Below are positions 1 to 9,625 of a stretch of 64,000 nucleotides of DNA, in pieces. The notes below the pieces were generated by a model. It had not been told where the DNA came from. It saw only the letters and a program-made list of their open reading frames with translations, and did not search any database. This DNA comes from Hybos culiciformis (Eukaryota; Arthropoda; Insecta; Diptera; Hybotidae), in contig OZ023273.1 in the NCBI GenBank assembly GCA_964007475.1, positions 122,373,812 through 122,437,811 on the forward strand, read 5' to 3'. Each line of letters opens with the position of its first letter. Positions within the stretch are counted from its first letter, which is position 1. Made by a program: the position numbers and the translations under genes.

Positions 1-480
1 ACTTCTTGAAATTCTCGACAACGCCTCTAACGATCTATATGAATCACCTTAAGAACCTTAACGTGACGGCTAATTTCACTCTAGGTGTTATGGCCAATCT
101 CATCTTCGTGTCTTTTTTTTTATTTCTGGACCGATCTAAAAAATTAATTTCAAAAAATTATATATTTTATATGAAAAACTTAATATCATATTTTGATGCA
201 CTTTTATCTATTTATATTTACTTTTATTAAAAATCCTCGTATTGATCTGGTAATAGACCGGTGAAATTTTGAAAGTTTTGGTTTTCACCTCACATCAAAT
301 CTTTAAGAAGAGTCTCCTCAACATTAAAAATGGGTCGTTTTCGCAAAAACGGATTTACCCACAATTTTTCTCTCTCTTCTACGTTTTTGAGCCTCAAATT
401 CAAGTTTTTTTGCTGATATGATGCTTGACTTATTTTTCTTTGTTGTTCGTTAGTTAAAGAAAACGTTTTTTTAATTTTTT
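1..480 (-). pseudogene. PIF/Harbinger (HARBI1-like) transposase remnant, runs off the left edge
   Basis: Read on the minus strand, two blocks resemble HARBI1-type nucleases. The outer block (about 230-355) reads NPFLRKRPIFNVEETLLKDL, a stop, then a segment ending FTGLLPDQYEDF. The inner block (about 1-125) reads KKDTKMRLAITPRVKLAVTL and, after a frameshift, DSYRSLEALSRISR. This order matches the N-terminal part of Harbinger transposases (the 'FxxLLxxVxPxIxKxDTxMRxAI...KLAVTLRYLATGxSxxSL' region, from family knowledge). Stops and a frameshift make it a dead copy. The catalytic DDE part would lie beyond position 1. The short plus-strand reading frame at 6-230 is its shadow. Confidence 0.7.
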
Positions 481-643
481 ATAGAACTTTTTTAAACTTT
501 TTAATTATATCTTTTAACAAATTTTAAGGTGAAAATTGTAAACAATTGTATTTTATTGGTCAAGATTAAAATCAAAGATTAAAATCAAAGCCAGTATGAT
601 TTTTGACTCATAAAAATTTCACACTACATTCAAAAAAATTATA

Positions 644-1053
644 ATCATGATTTTTTCAGCAAGTGTAACCCGCACGTAAATTTGCTATAATGTTTATGTT
701 TTGTGCTCCATTTTACTATAAAAGGAAAAAAATAATAAAATTTTTGTCTACTTCTTTCACATGCTTGTTGTTGTTGTTTATTTATCGCTTTCTCGTTCTA
801 GTTTGACTAAAAAAAATTAAAAGATTACAAATTCAGCCATTGTGTAAATCACGCATTATTTGTAATCTTGTAATCTTTTTTTAGTCAAACTAGAACGAGA
901 AAACGATAAATAAACAACAACAACAAACACATGAAACAAGTAGACAGAAATTTTATTATTTTTTTCCTTTTATAGTAAAATGGAGCACAAAACATAAACA
1001 AATTTTATAGCAACTTTACGTGCGGGTTACACTTGCTGAAAAAAAATCATGAT
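644..1053. mobile_element. Foldback-type inverted-repeat element
   Basis: Two arms of about 190 bp are near-perfect reverse complements: left arm about 644-832 (starting atcatgattttttcagcaag), right arm about 858-1053 (ending cttgctgaaaaaaaatcatgat). They surround a ~25-bp spacer containing cagccattgtgtaaatcacg. No coding capacity is visible. The end motif is repeated immediately to the right. I cannot identify a clear target duplication, so the superfamily is open. Confidence 0.75.
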
Positions 1054-1378
1054 CATGATTTTTTTTTTCAGCAAGTTAACCCCCAGGTTAGAAATAAATG
1101 GACAACACAATAATAATTGGCAGAAACTATAAAATTCTAATTATGCCATAAATTTTATTTACGCGTCTAGAAAAAAAAAGACGTAAACTATAAAAAAAGA
1201 TGAACTAGTTTAATTTTTTTTTTGTTGTGTTTTCCTATAAAAAAAGATTATAAAAATGGACACAAAAAAAAAGAGATTACGTTGTTTGTACCGCTCTAAC
1301 AAATTAGTTTTTGTATTTTCTGTCCTGTTTTGTTTTGAGATCTTTTTTTTTAGCCATTGTGTAAATCGCGCATTACTA
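1050..1378. mobile_element. Partial second copy of the foldback element
   Basis: Directly after the foldback element, the motif atcatgatttttttttcagc and 'aagttaacccccaggtt' recurs. The stretch closes at about 1352-1377 with 'agccattgtgtaaatcgcgc', which is the loop sequence of the preceding foldback. It therefore looks like a diverged or rearranged copy butted against the first. To its right the sequence becomes homologous to the downstream flank shared by the gene B and gene C units (tatattaattttatttatat), so this junction marks the left edge of the gene A duplication unit. Confidence 0.5.
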
Positions 1379-1601
1379 TATTAATTTTATTTATATGATA
1401 ACAATTACTAAATGAAAAAAATTTATTTCCAATATATGTACGAATGTATGAATTTTGTATTTAATTCATACAAAGATTTTTTGTGTTTACATTCTTCAAA
1501 TATTAAAAATTTTAATGCGTTGGGGATCGTTATGTTGTATTTAGTGCTATAGAATTTAGATCACTAAATGGAGTATTATATGCGTCAATACACATGCAAT
1601 C

Positions 1602-1705
1602 ATTTAGATGCATCTGCGTAAATAATGAAAAAATTTAGATGCATCAGCGTATATAATGAAAAAATTTAGATGCATCAGCGTAAATAATGAAATCATTTAG
1701 ATGTT
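1602..1705. repeat. 31-bp tandem repeat, about 3.3 copies
   Basis: The unit atttagatgcatcagcgtaa followed by ataatgaaaaa is repeated three times with few changes (1602-1694), and a fourth partial unit begins at 1695. It lies inside sequence present downstream of gene A but absent at the same place in units B and C. Confidence 0.8.
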
Positions 1706-1855
1706 TTGTTTTGAATATTACGTAATACCTAAACAAACATAATATCTCTCACAATATTTCAATACAGCCAAATACAAAAAAAAAAAAAGAGAAAAAATGA
1801 GAAGAAAAAATATTCTCTCTTTGCAACTACCTCTCCCCTACGCATTAAAACAGTA

Positions 1856-2039
1856 TATTGGATATGTAAACAAAATTTGTTATACAACTCGTTCTGTATT
1901 TACACAAAAATACATTGACACTTGTCAATTTATATCACTCGACCTTCAGTCTCGTGATATAAGTATTGACTCGTGTCAATATATTTTTGTGTATACAGAA
2001 CTCTTAATTAGTAACAAATTTAGTTTACATATTCAATAA
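1856..2039. repeat. Long imperfect hairpin at the 3' end of gene A
   Basis: Arms of roughly 85 bp are reverse complements: left (ggatatgtaaacaaaatttg ... tttatatcac) and right (gtgatataagtattgact ... agtttacatattcaat). The right arm ends about 10 bp from the stop codon of gene A. In units B and C the bases after the stop continue straight into a conserved flank. Here about 530 bp (about 1515-2047) including this hairpin intervene, so the hairpin is probably part of an inserted element. The 80-codon frame at 1797-2039 runs through the arms and is not taken as a gene. Confidence 0.7.
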
Positions 2040-2049
2040 TCTACTATTA

Positions 2050-3750
2050 TTATGTAAAAGCTTTATTAATAATATCATTGGTATCACATGTACCATCAAA
2101 CATTGGATCACCTTTTTTGCAATGGAAATGTTCTGAGAAAAGACTGTTATATTTGAAAAAATCAATTAAACCGGGATAAATAACATTCGATGAATAGTTG
2201 TCACAGGAATTTCGCGCTAAAGCCAAAAAATAAGCTTTATATTGATTTAATCCCATTTCATCCAACATTATTTTCTGTTCATTTTCTTCTGGTAAATTCG
2301 CTAAATATTCTAGATAATTTTTTTGACCTAAACCATTTGGAATAATATTACTTAACAAATCTTTCCTTTTCAAATTATTTTCTGGTACACATTTCTCAGT
2401 CAAAGTTTGATTTTCCCAAATATTATCTGCTCTCAAGGCGTCTGCCCATAGTTCAACTAATTTCGAACTGTAATAATATAATGCTGGCTTTTCTTTTTCT
2501 ATTCCCAATTTTCTAGTCAGAACTATGTAATCTGATCGAAAATATAAACTAGAACTACCATTTTTTAGAAATAATTTATATACTAATTTAAATAAATGGA
2601 ATAAAGTTTTTAATTTATTATCTTTATCAACAGTAACTGAACTATAATCTTCATTTAATTTCCCTTCCGATAATACTTGTTCAATATTCTCTAGCACAGC
2701 AATTTGTGGTAATACTTTTTTTTCCAATACAATTTGAGTTTGTATATTTAAAGCACTCTGTATCTCTTCAAAATTTTTTTTAAATGTTTTTAGGGTGTTT
2801 ATATGTTTTAAAATATCAATTTGATTAACATTTTTTAAATTTTTTCTATCTATAATAGATGAAAATACCATCAATGTTAGTTCTTCGCAATCTTTGGTGA
2901 TTTTTGCAAATTCAAAAAATGTTATAATCAAATAATTAGTAACAACTTGAGGATCTGTATCTCTTACCAGTTCCAAAAATTGTTTAACATCCTTTATATC
3001 TAAAACATTAAGTTTTTTTCTTTCCAGTTCTTCAGCACTCAAATCTAACGCTTCTGAAAGTCTGTTAAAATATTCATTCCAATTGAAAAATGGTATTTCT
3101 GATTTTAACGCCTCAATATTTGAAAAATAAGTTTTCTTGTAGTCGTTTGAATGATTTTTAATATAGGATACTTTTTTAGAAAAATCCACAATAGAGCTAA
3201 ACATTTTTTTAACATTATCATCAATTTTCACACCAAGTTTTTGAGCATAATTTGTTAATTTTTCTTCATCAAGATAACGTCGTACGTCTAATGAAAGAGT
3301 TATTTCACCATCATAGAAATCTGCTGGATTTAGTAGAATTATATTTTCTACGAAATAACTAGCTCTTGCTAATAAATGAGCAATTTCTTTTTCATCAGCT
3401 GCTTGTGCTAATGGCCAATTATTATATTCTTTCAAAAAGTCAATATCTTTGAATATAGTTTCCAGTTCGAAACCACCCTTGCATAATTCATAAAAATTAA
3501 CAACCATTTTCTCTAGTTTAGTTTCAGGTTCCCCTATATAAGTTTCAATTTCATATTGTGCTGTGTCAAGTTCCAATTTTCCACAAACATATTTACTAAA
3601 ATCTTCACATGGATTAACTGTCAAATCAACATGGTTCTGAATATCCTTTAAATAATTGAATAATTCATTATTTTTTGAAACTGAGCTTCCCAAACTATAC
3701 TCTACAGTTAGAAGAATTAAAAAAAAAATAAACTTTTTAAGCGTATTCAT
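2050..3750 (-). CDS. Secreted neprilysin-like (M13) pseudo-peptidase, copy A
   Basis: 566 aa, single exon. A hydrophobic signal peptide (KKFIFFLILLTVEYSLGS, about residues 3-22) predicts secretion. Residues about 42-56 hold the M13 N-terminal signature NPCEDFSKYVCGKLE, where active family members have PCxDFxxYxCGxW. The C-terminal part (NGLGQKNYLEYL ... KAYFLALARNSCD ... SEHFHCKKGDPMF) aligns with the end of neprilysin around NGGLxxAYxAY, FFLxxAxxWC and EAFxCxxxxxM. The ~190 residues that should precede it, with HExxH and the third zinc ligand in ENIAD, are missing (here SNIIPNGLG), so zinc binding and catalysis are not expected. Full members are about 700-750 aa. Eight cysteines could form four disulphides. 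The start is the first ATG after the Inr; seven extra in-frame residues upstream begin at GTG. The role is unknown; a ligand-binding or decoy function is inference. Paralogues lie at 16442-18086 and 21613-23313. Confidence 0.85.
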   Translation of the reverse strand: MNTLKKFIFFLILLTVEYSLGSSVSKNNELFNYLKDIQNHVDLTVNPCEDFSKYVCGKLELDTAQYEIETYIGEPETKLEKMVVNFYELCKGGFELETIFKDIDFLKEYNNWPLAQAADEKEIAHLLARASYFVENIILLNPADFYDGEITLSLDVRRYLDEEKLTNYAQKLGVKIDDNVKKMFSSIVDFSKKVSYIKNHSNDYKKTYFSNIEALKSEIPFFNWNEYFNRLSEALDLSAEELERKKLNVLDIKDVKQFLELVRDTDPQVVTNYLIITFFEFAKITKDCEELTLMVFSSIIDRKNLKNVNQIDILKHINTLKTFKKNFEEIQSALNIQTQIVLEKKVLPQIAVLENIEQVLSEGKLNEDYSSVTVDKDNKLKTLFHLFKLVYKLFLKNGSSSLYFRSDYIVLTRKLGIEKEKPALYYYSSKLVELWADALRADNIWENQTLTEKCVPENNLKRKDLLSNIIPNGLGQKNYLEYLANLPEENEQKIMLDEMGLNQYKAYFLALARNSCDNYSSNVIYPGLIDFFKYNSLFSEHFHCKKGDPMFDGTCDTNDIINKAFT

Positions 3751-3768
3751 TTCGATTGAAAGATACTG

Positions 3769-3805
3769 CACTGAAAATAAATGTTTTATTTTCCTTCTAT
3801 TAATA
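3769..3805 (-). promoter_or_regulatory. Core promoter of copy A (TATA-like box and Inr)
   Basis: On the minus strand a TATA-like TATTAATA (3798-3805) lies 48 bp from the ATG. Twenty-four bases further on is TTCAGTG (3769-3775), matching the arthropod initiator TCAGT, giving a leader of about 22 nt. In copies B and C the box is a canonical TATAAATA at the same distance, so the copy A box is a slightly decayed version. Confidence 0.6.
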
Positions 3806-4296
3806 GTGAGAGCTTATCTGTCTCTTGGGTCAACATAATGTTAACAAATAAATTAATTCAGAAAATAATATTTAATTATTTTTATAATATTAGTTTAATT
3901 TAATAATAATTTGAATAAATAAGTATATAAGAGAGGTAATTAGTGGGTCTTTCCCGGGAATTCCCGGGAGCGAATTCCTCGGAAATTTGTTAATTTTTAT
4001 AATCCCGTTCCCCGGGAATTCATATTTCAAAACCCGCGATTAAAAAATAATTTAATTTGCTCAATAAAAAATGTTTGCATACATTTATGAAGTCTTCTAT
4101 GAAAGAAAAAAAAAATAAGAGAAGGGTTCTTTTCTTTGATTACCCTAGTATAAAACCAAAAAAATAATTATTCCTTTTTAAATGTTTCTATTCCGAATTC
4201 CGATAGAAAACATAGTACTCTGTTTTAAAACAAGAAAAATTAAGAAAATTTTGTCAGTTTGCTACTGCAAGTTTTTGTTATTTTGATTTTTACTAA

Positions 4297-4372
4297 AGGA
4301 AAATTATTTACTGAAGGAAAATTATTTACTAAAGGAAAATTATTTACTAAAGAAAAATTAATTAAGAAGTAG
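4297..4372. repeat. 21-bp tandem repeat, about 3.5 copies
   Basis: The unit aaaggaaaattatttactga (with small changes) recurs in tandem in the 5' subterminal, non-coding part of the hAT element. The rest of 3960-4550 shows no coding sequence, only the C/G-rich hAT end and AT-rich DNA. Confidence 0.7.
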
Positions 4373-4683
4373 TAATTTGTTAAATAGAAATATAAATTTA
4401 ATAATAATAATAATAATAATAATTTAAATTTATTGTGTGCGGTTTTATTATAATTGTTGAGGGTGATTGGTAAGAAATAAAATCAGTGTAAATTTTATTG
4501 ATTATTTTATTATTTTTTATATTCGAATTTTTTTTTATCAGACTATGTTCTGTCGCAGCCTTAAAAAGGGTGTTATTAATTAAATATTGTACTAGATTTA
4601 AGAACGGTAGTCACCTATAGGATTTTGTAAAGCGGACTATTAAATTTAAATTATCATTATTAGAACGAAAGGAAAACTGTACA

Positions 4684-5058
4684 GGGACTGTTCACATATT
4701 ACGTAACGCTTTTTTTGCCGTTTTTTAACCCCCCCCCCCCCATAGTAACAGATCGTAACAAATTCCGAAGACCCCCCCCCCCCAGAAGAATAACGTAACA
4801 AAAGTTAAACACTTTTTAAATTACTTTTTGAACAATTTTTTTATTCGAATAATCAAAACAAAATTCATTATAACTTAAGTTTTTTTTTGCGTGCATTAAT
4901 ATTATATTTAGTGTAATTTTTTTATAAAAAGGAGGAAATTTGGTTACATAACATTTTTATAAAAACCCCGCCCCCCCTGCCGTAACAAACCGTAACAAAT
5001 TTTCAAACCCCCCCCCCCCCCCCCCCCCTAGGCCGTTACGTAATTTGTGAACAGCCCC
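4684..5058. mobile_element. 375-bp MITE inside the gypsy left LTR
   Basis: Left end GGGACTGTTCACATATTACG, right end (reverse complement) GGGGCTGTTCACAAATTACG, flanked by the 3-bp direct repeat aca (4681-4683 and 5059-5061). The uninterrupted right LTR (ctgtacagatgatt at about 10730) is the empty site. The interior has three long C runs and repeated 'cgtaacaaa' motifs and no coding sequence. A 3-bp duplication with a GGG-type end fits PIF/Harbinger, but this assignment is inference. Confidence 0.82.
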
Positions 5059-5098
5059 ACAGATGATTAAGAAAAATAAGAAAAGAATTAAATAAAAA

Positions 5099-6803
5099 AC
5101 ATATGTGAGTCTCGGGACACACGGAAGAAGTGAAACTTCATGGCAAGTAGTATTTTCTGGGAAGGCTAAATAAATATTTAAAATGGCCAAGTGCATATAA
5201 GATATGACGCCGATCGATTTTTTCGACGGCGACTAGTTGATTTTTGCCCTTCGAATGCTGCGGCCAGTCGACTTAAAATTACTTGTTTTGGGGAATTCGG
5301 CGGCTTAGAAAAAATTAAAACCCAGCCACTGCTTGTACCTTGTTCGCATTCTAATTTAAATTCCAATTATATTCCGGAAAACAAATTACCGTTCGCATTA
5401 CAAAATTTGATGAGAAGTGGAATTTAAAAATTTAGAAAGAGAAAAAATTTTTGTTGTTGAAAATTTTGACTTTTTATCTCACTTTTTATCAATTTTATTT
5501 GGTTTTTTTTTTTTCATTTTACTCGAATTTGACAAAAAAAATTGTTGCCAACTATAATAAAATTTCAAAAAGTGAGTGAAAGTAACTATAAATATAGAAT
5601 TTTAACCCTGACAAACTAGAATATGAAAGTGGAATATACATATTCCGGAATATGTTTTTATATGAAAAATCCAGTTCATTTTCCTGAAATATTCCGGAAA
5701 ACAGCATATTCCACTAATGCGAAGACCATATTAGAGATAAAAGCATTTAAAAATTCTAAAATACTTTTTAAGCTCAAAAAGTTTAGTGGCATAAAATTAT
5801 TTCAAAATGGCTAGATTTATGGCAACACTGATTGCAGATGATTTCTACTATATTTTAAGCTGTAAACACAATTCCGGTTATTAGCGACAATAATGTATGA
5901 AAAAACAGCAGCGTGGCTTAAATCATGTTTTCTTTTTGTTGCCCGAAAAGTTTAACCTTAAATAACTTTTTCAAATATGGCTGAAAAATTTCATGTTTAT
6001 TAGTACTTCTTCTGAAATGGAATTGTAATAAACATATTCCTCCTGCATTTTATTAGTGTAATTTAATGTCAAAAATAAATTACACTAACAAACTACAAAT
6101 TACATTAAGAAAAATTTTTTTCTCATTTCATCTAACCACTTGGTTAGGGTTCAGTTTCATCAAAAATTGAATCGAATAATCTAGTTATAAAAACCATCCA
6201 CTAGAGGGACATCTGTTAATTCAATACAATTAGAAAGAGAACACAATATAAATTATCATTGTTTATTTTATTCTTTTCTTTTTATTTTCATGACATTATT
6301 AAATTTGTCAGAAAAGAAATAAAAATTATCAAAAATTATTTGATGAAACATAATAAATTTTTAATTTTTTTTCACATCGATTTGGAAAAAAATTATTTTT
6401 TTTTTGCATTAAATAAAAAATTGTATAATTTTTCTTTTCGCGGAGATGAAAAAAAAAAATTAGTGCTAAGTGCACAAAATTGTGAACGAAAAATAGAAAA
6501 TTGTGGTTAAAAAATAAAAATATAATCGCCACGCGTATTTTTTTTTTAAATAAAAGTTTTGGAAAAATATTTGAAAATAAAAAAGATTTGTGCAAAAAAA
6601 AAAACTTGTTGGTTCCCGGGTTTTTTTTTGAAGTTTTCTTTTTTCTTTTTTCTTTGCCTTTTTTTTTGACAATAATCGTTCGAATTTTGACAATAAGCGT
6701 TTGAATTTTGTTTTATTTTTTGACAATAATCGTTCGGTTTTTGACACTTACATTTTTTTCACTCTCAATCACAATGCCTCTAAAGAAGTTTCACTTCAAA
6801 AAT
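5099..6803. other. Unassigned 1.7-kb segment in the gypsy left LTR region
   Basis: Absent from the right LTR, where 'ttaaataaaa' runs straight into 'ataattttaaagaaaag'. It may be another insertion, or LTR sequence that the right LTR lost. A 13-bp inverted pair, gaagtgaaacttc (5127-5139) and gaagtttcacttc (6785-6797), lies near its ends, but I see no clear target duplication. About 5181-5430 is relatively GC-rich; 6660-6740 has tandem 'gacaataatcgttcgaattt' units; 'ttataaaaacc' near 6184 could be a TATA box. No convincing protein is encoded: the short frames here overlap on both strands in A/T-rich sequence. Confidence 0.4.
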
Positions 6804-6895
6804 CATTTTAAAGAAAAGTAAAGCTGTTTAATTTAAAAAGAAGACGACAAAAATTCAGAAGTGGGATTCGCAGACCAATTTTACTCCAAGAAAAA

Positions 6896-8130
6896 ATGGA
6901 TTATTCAGTAGACCAAATTTGTGAAATAATTGGAGTACCGCCACCTGCCAATCGATCAACTGAGGTGCCGCCATCTTCCATCCGGCCAACTGGGACAATA
7001 CCAAAGGGAAAACAACGAATTACAGAATCCGATTATTCTGCCGGTCGCCCCTTATCTTTAGTTGGAACACATGAACAATTAAATCCATTTTTGTCAGATA
7101 AACCAGCACTCAAAAATGCTTCAGTTATGTTAACGAATTTGTCATCAATTAAGCCAGGGAAGCACCAGATCCCAACGCTCAACAATACAGGTGAATCACA
7201 ATTTTTATTTTCAGAAACCGTAAAGTCCAACCAAGAAAAATTCAAGAACATCGTCTCGCTCAAGAGCGCCGCTTCGCTCAAGAACGCCGTTATGCCGAAG
7301 AACACCGACTCGCTGAAGAATGTCGACTTGTTCACGAATGTGCATCCGGATTTGAATTACTTCAACAGAAATTGCAAAATATTCGAATCGAAAATAAAAA
7401 TTTGAATATACGGAGAAATCCGCCGCAAAACTGGATTGATACAATTCCAACGTTTAATCCAGGGAATTTTGTAATTAGCGTTGATCAATTTATTACTAAA
7501 ATTGAGCACATGGCAACATTATACGACGTAGATGAAAAACATCTTATAATCGCTGCTGTTGCTAAATTACAGTGCGCCGCTCGTTTTTGGTGGGAAAACG
7601 TAAGTGTTATTGGTCCGATTTTAAATGTCAATTAACCGAAGCTTTTCTAAGCGAATGTAATCTAATATCAATCATGAAAATTCTTGAAAAATGCAAACGT
7701 AAAATAGGCGAGAGCATTGATGTTTACTTTTATGAAGTGAAGGCAATTGCTAAGTGATCGAACTTGAGCGATGAAGTTATCAAGCAGTTTATAGTTTCTG
7801 GGTTGAATAATGATGCGATGATTCGTAATTTTTCCAGTACAAAGTTTGAGTCTTTAAATAAACTATTGAAACAAATCCGATTTTAAGATTTAATCACCGA
7901 AAGAAACCCTGTTAGAACAGAATATAATAAAAATCCGACACCGAATAATACTACTGCTACACGAAGAGATCCTCAATAAATACGTTGTTACAATTGCAAT
8001 AATGTTGGGCATTTATCTGTGAATTGTCCGCAACCACAAAGAAAAGTGCGATGCACCAAATGAAATAAAATTGGTCATTCACTAGAAAACTGTTTTTTAA
8101 ATCAACATCGTGTGGCTTCTGTTACTGAAG
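6896..8130 (+). pseudogene. gypsy gag remnant with CCHC zinc knuckles
   Basis: Three overlapping frames together read as a gag protein. First comes a charged, Arg/Glu-rich repeat region near 7230-7320 (AQERRFAQERRYAEEHR). Next is a capsid-like part (WIDTIPTFNPGNFV ... LQCAARFWWENV ... SDFKCQLTEAFLSECN). Last is a nucleocapsid with the zinc knuckle CYNCNNVGHLSVNC (7986-8027). A second knuckle reads CTK-stop-NKIGHSLENC, with TGA where the second Cys codon would be. Frame changes near 7230 and 7600 and several stops make it non-functional. In a live element gag would form the particle that packages the RNA. Confidence 0.78.
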
Positions 8131-8189
8131 TAAATGATGCGATGATAATCAAATATATAATGTAAATAATAATCATTTATTTATTTATA

Positions 8190-8440
8190 AAACTAAATTA
8201 TTTAACATTGGATTTAGAACTTTTCATGCTAATACGTTAATAGATACTGGGTCACCAGTCAATTTTGTTAAAAAGTCTGAAGTAAAATGTGAAATTAATT
8301 TAATTGATAGTCAAAAACCTTATTATGGTTTGAATGGTTCTAGATTAAATGTTCTCGGTAGTATCTATTTACTAATGGAAATTAACGATTTTTGTTGTAG
8401 AATTAAATGTTTCGTCGTTCCTGATAGTACAATGAGCCCC
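8190..8440 (+). pseudogene. gypsy aspartic protease remnant
   Basis: Translation gives NTLIDTGSPVNFVKKSEVK. The DTG catalytic triad (codons 8243-8251) sits in the hydrophobic-DTG-S/A context typical of retroelement aspartic proteases, and a further glycine-rich strand (LNGSRLNVLGS) follows. The protease would process gag-pol. Just after it the sequence jumps to RNase H: the whole reverse transcriptase (roughly 1 kb in full elements) has been deleted near 8440-8475. Confidence 0.72.
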
Positions 8441-8469
8441 GGGCTGTACTGCTTCAACGTCAAACTGAT

Positions 8470-9096
8470 CTGAAAATGCATCCGGTAATGTATTTCAGCA
8501 AAAGAACGACAGAAGCAGAGTCTAGATACCATTCGTATGAATTGGAGGCTTTAGCCCAAGTTAGTGCTTTGGAGAGGTTCCGAATATATTTACAGGGAAT
8601 TCCTTTTAAAATTATCACTGGTTGTAACTCTCTGAAACTGACTATGAGCAAAAAAGATTTGAACCCGCGAATTGGAAGGTGGGCTTTGTTACTGGAAAAT
8701 TATAACTACGAAATTGAACATCGCAACGGGTTGCGAATGAAACACGTTGACGCACTCAGCCGTGTATATAATATCTATGAATTGAACGAACATGTTTTTG
8801 ATATGACCCTTGCTGCGGCTCAAAACAAAGATGAAAACGTACAAAAGATTAGGAATAGATTAGCTAATCAGGAAAACGACTTAGCTTACGAACTTAGAGA
8901 GGGTTTATTATATCGGAAAGAAAAGAAGAAGCTTTTATTCTATGTACCTCTTGACATGCAGGGTAATATTATAAAATCGTGTCACGAAATAGGGCATGTA
9001 GGGATCGACAAAACGATTGAGCTTATCAAACGGGTTTACTGGTTTCCAAATATTAAAGAAAAGGTTAGTAATTTTATAAAAAACTCTATTAAATGA
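8470..9096 (+). pseudogene. gypsy RNase H and integrase zinc-binding domain remnant
   Basis: About 205 codons stay open. The first ~90 (MYFSKRTTEAESRYHSYELE, then a segment ending HVDALSRV) are the Ty3/gypsy RNase H and its connection to integrase. The remainder ends with CHEIGHVGIDKTIELIKRVY, the HH half of the integrase HHCC zinc finger. The expected CxxC half is broken: TGA stands where the first Cys codon of the pair belongs (9094-9096), and a MITE interrupts the frame ten bases later. Confidence 0.82.
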
Positions 9097-9104
9097 GTTG
9101 TGTA

Positions 9105-9617
9105 TAGGGTTTCCAAAACGGATATATCTGTATCCGGTATCCGCGGTTATTTATACTCTTAACCGTATCCGATATCCGTTAAAAATCTCACGGTTAGCAA
9201 TTTTAAGTTTTTAAATTAAATCTGTTAAATTTTCCGAGAAAAGTAGGCTAGTAATTATAATTTTAAGTTTTTAAATTAAATTTGTTGAATTCTCCAAGCA
9301 AAGTTAGTCATTGTAATTATTTTTGAAATATTTAAAATTTTATGTACCAAGCTATGCATTTTTATAGTTATTAGATCTCGTCTTTCTTGTGCATCACTTA
9401 ATGCATTAGTGTTCCTGAAATACTATTATTTAAATGAAAAAAATCAAAAAATGTAATAATATATTTCAAATTTTATTTATAAAAAATAAATAGTATTCAA
9501 AATTAGATTCAATATTATTTGTTTATTTTTATACGGTTATCCGGTATCCGCCGGATAATTCTAGAATTACTACCCGATAACCTCGGTTACAAAAAATCCG
9601 GATATTCGGAAACCCTA
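9105..9617. mobile_element. 513-bp hAT-like MITE inside gypsy integrase
   Basis: Perfect 10-bp terminal inverted repeat TAGGGTTTCC ... GGAAACCCTA, flanked by the exact 8-bp duplication gttgtgta (9097-9104 and 9618-9625). Removing it rejoins the integrase reading across the site. Subterminal copies of 'tatccggtatccg' occur near both ends in inverted orientation (about 9126-9180 and 9536-9605), as hAT subterminal repeats do. The interior is AT-rich and non-coding. Confidence 0.88.
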
Positions 9618-9625
9618 GTTGTGTA

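Noticed and set aside
1797..2039. 80-codon plus-strand frame next to gene A
   Set aside because: It runs through both arms of a hairpin in a probable insertion; no recognisable protein.
4957..5427. Overlapping 60-80-codon frames near the C runs
   Set aside because: They depend on poly-C tracts and MITE ends, overlap on opposite strands and match nothing I know.
6259..6747. Several Lys/Phe-rich frames on both strands
   Set aside because: Chance frames in A/T homopolymer-rich DNA; no domain or plausible start context.
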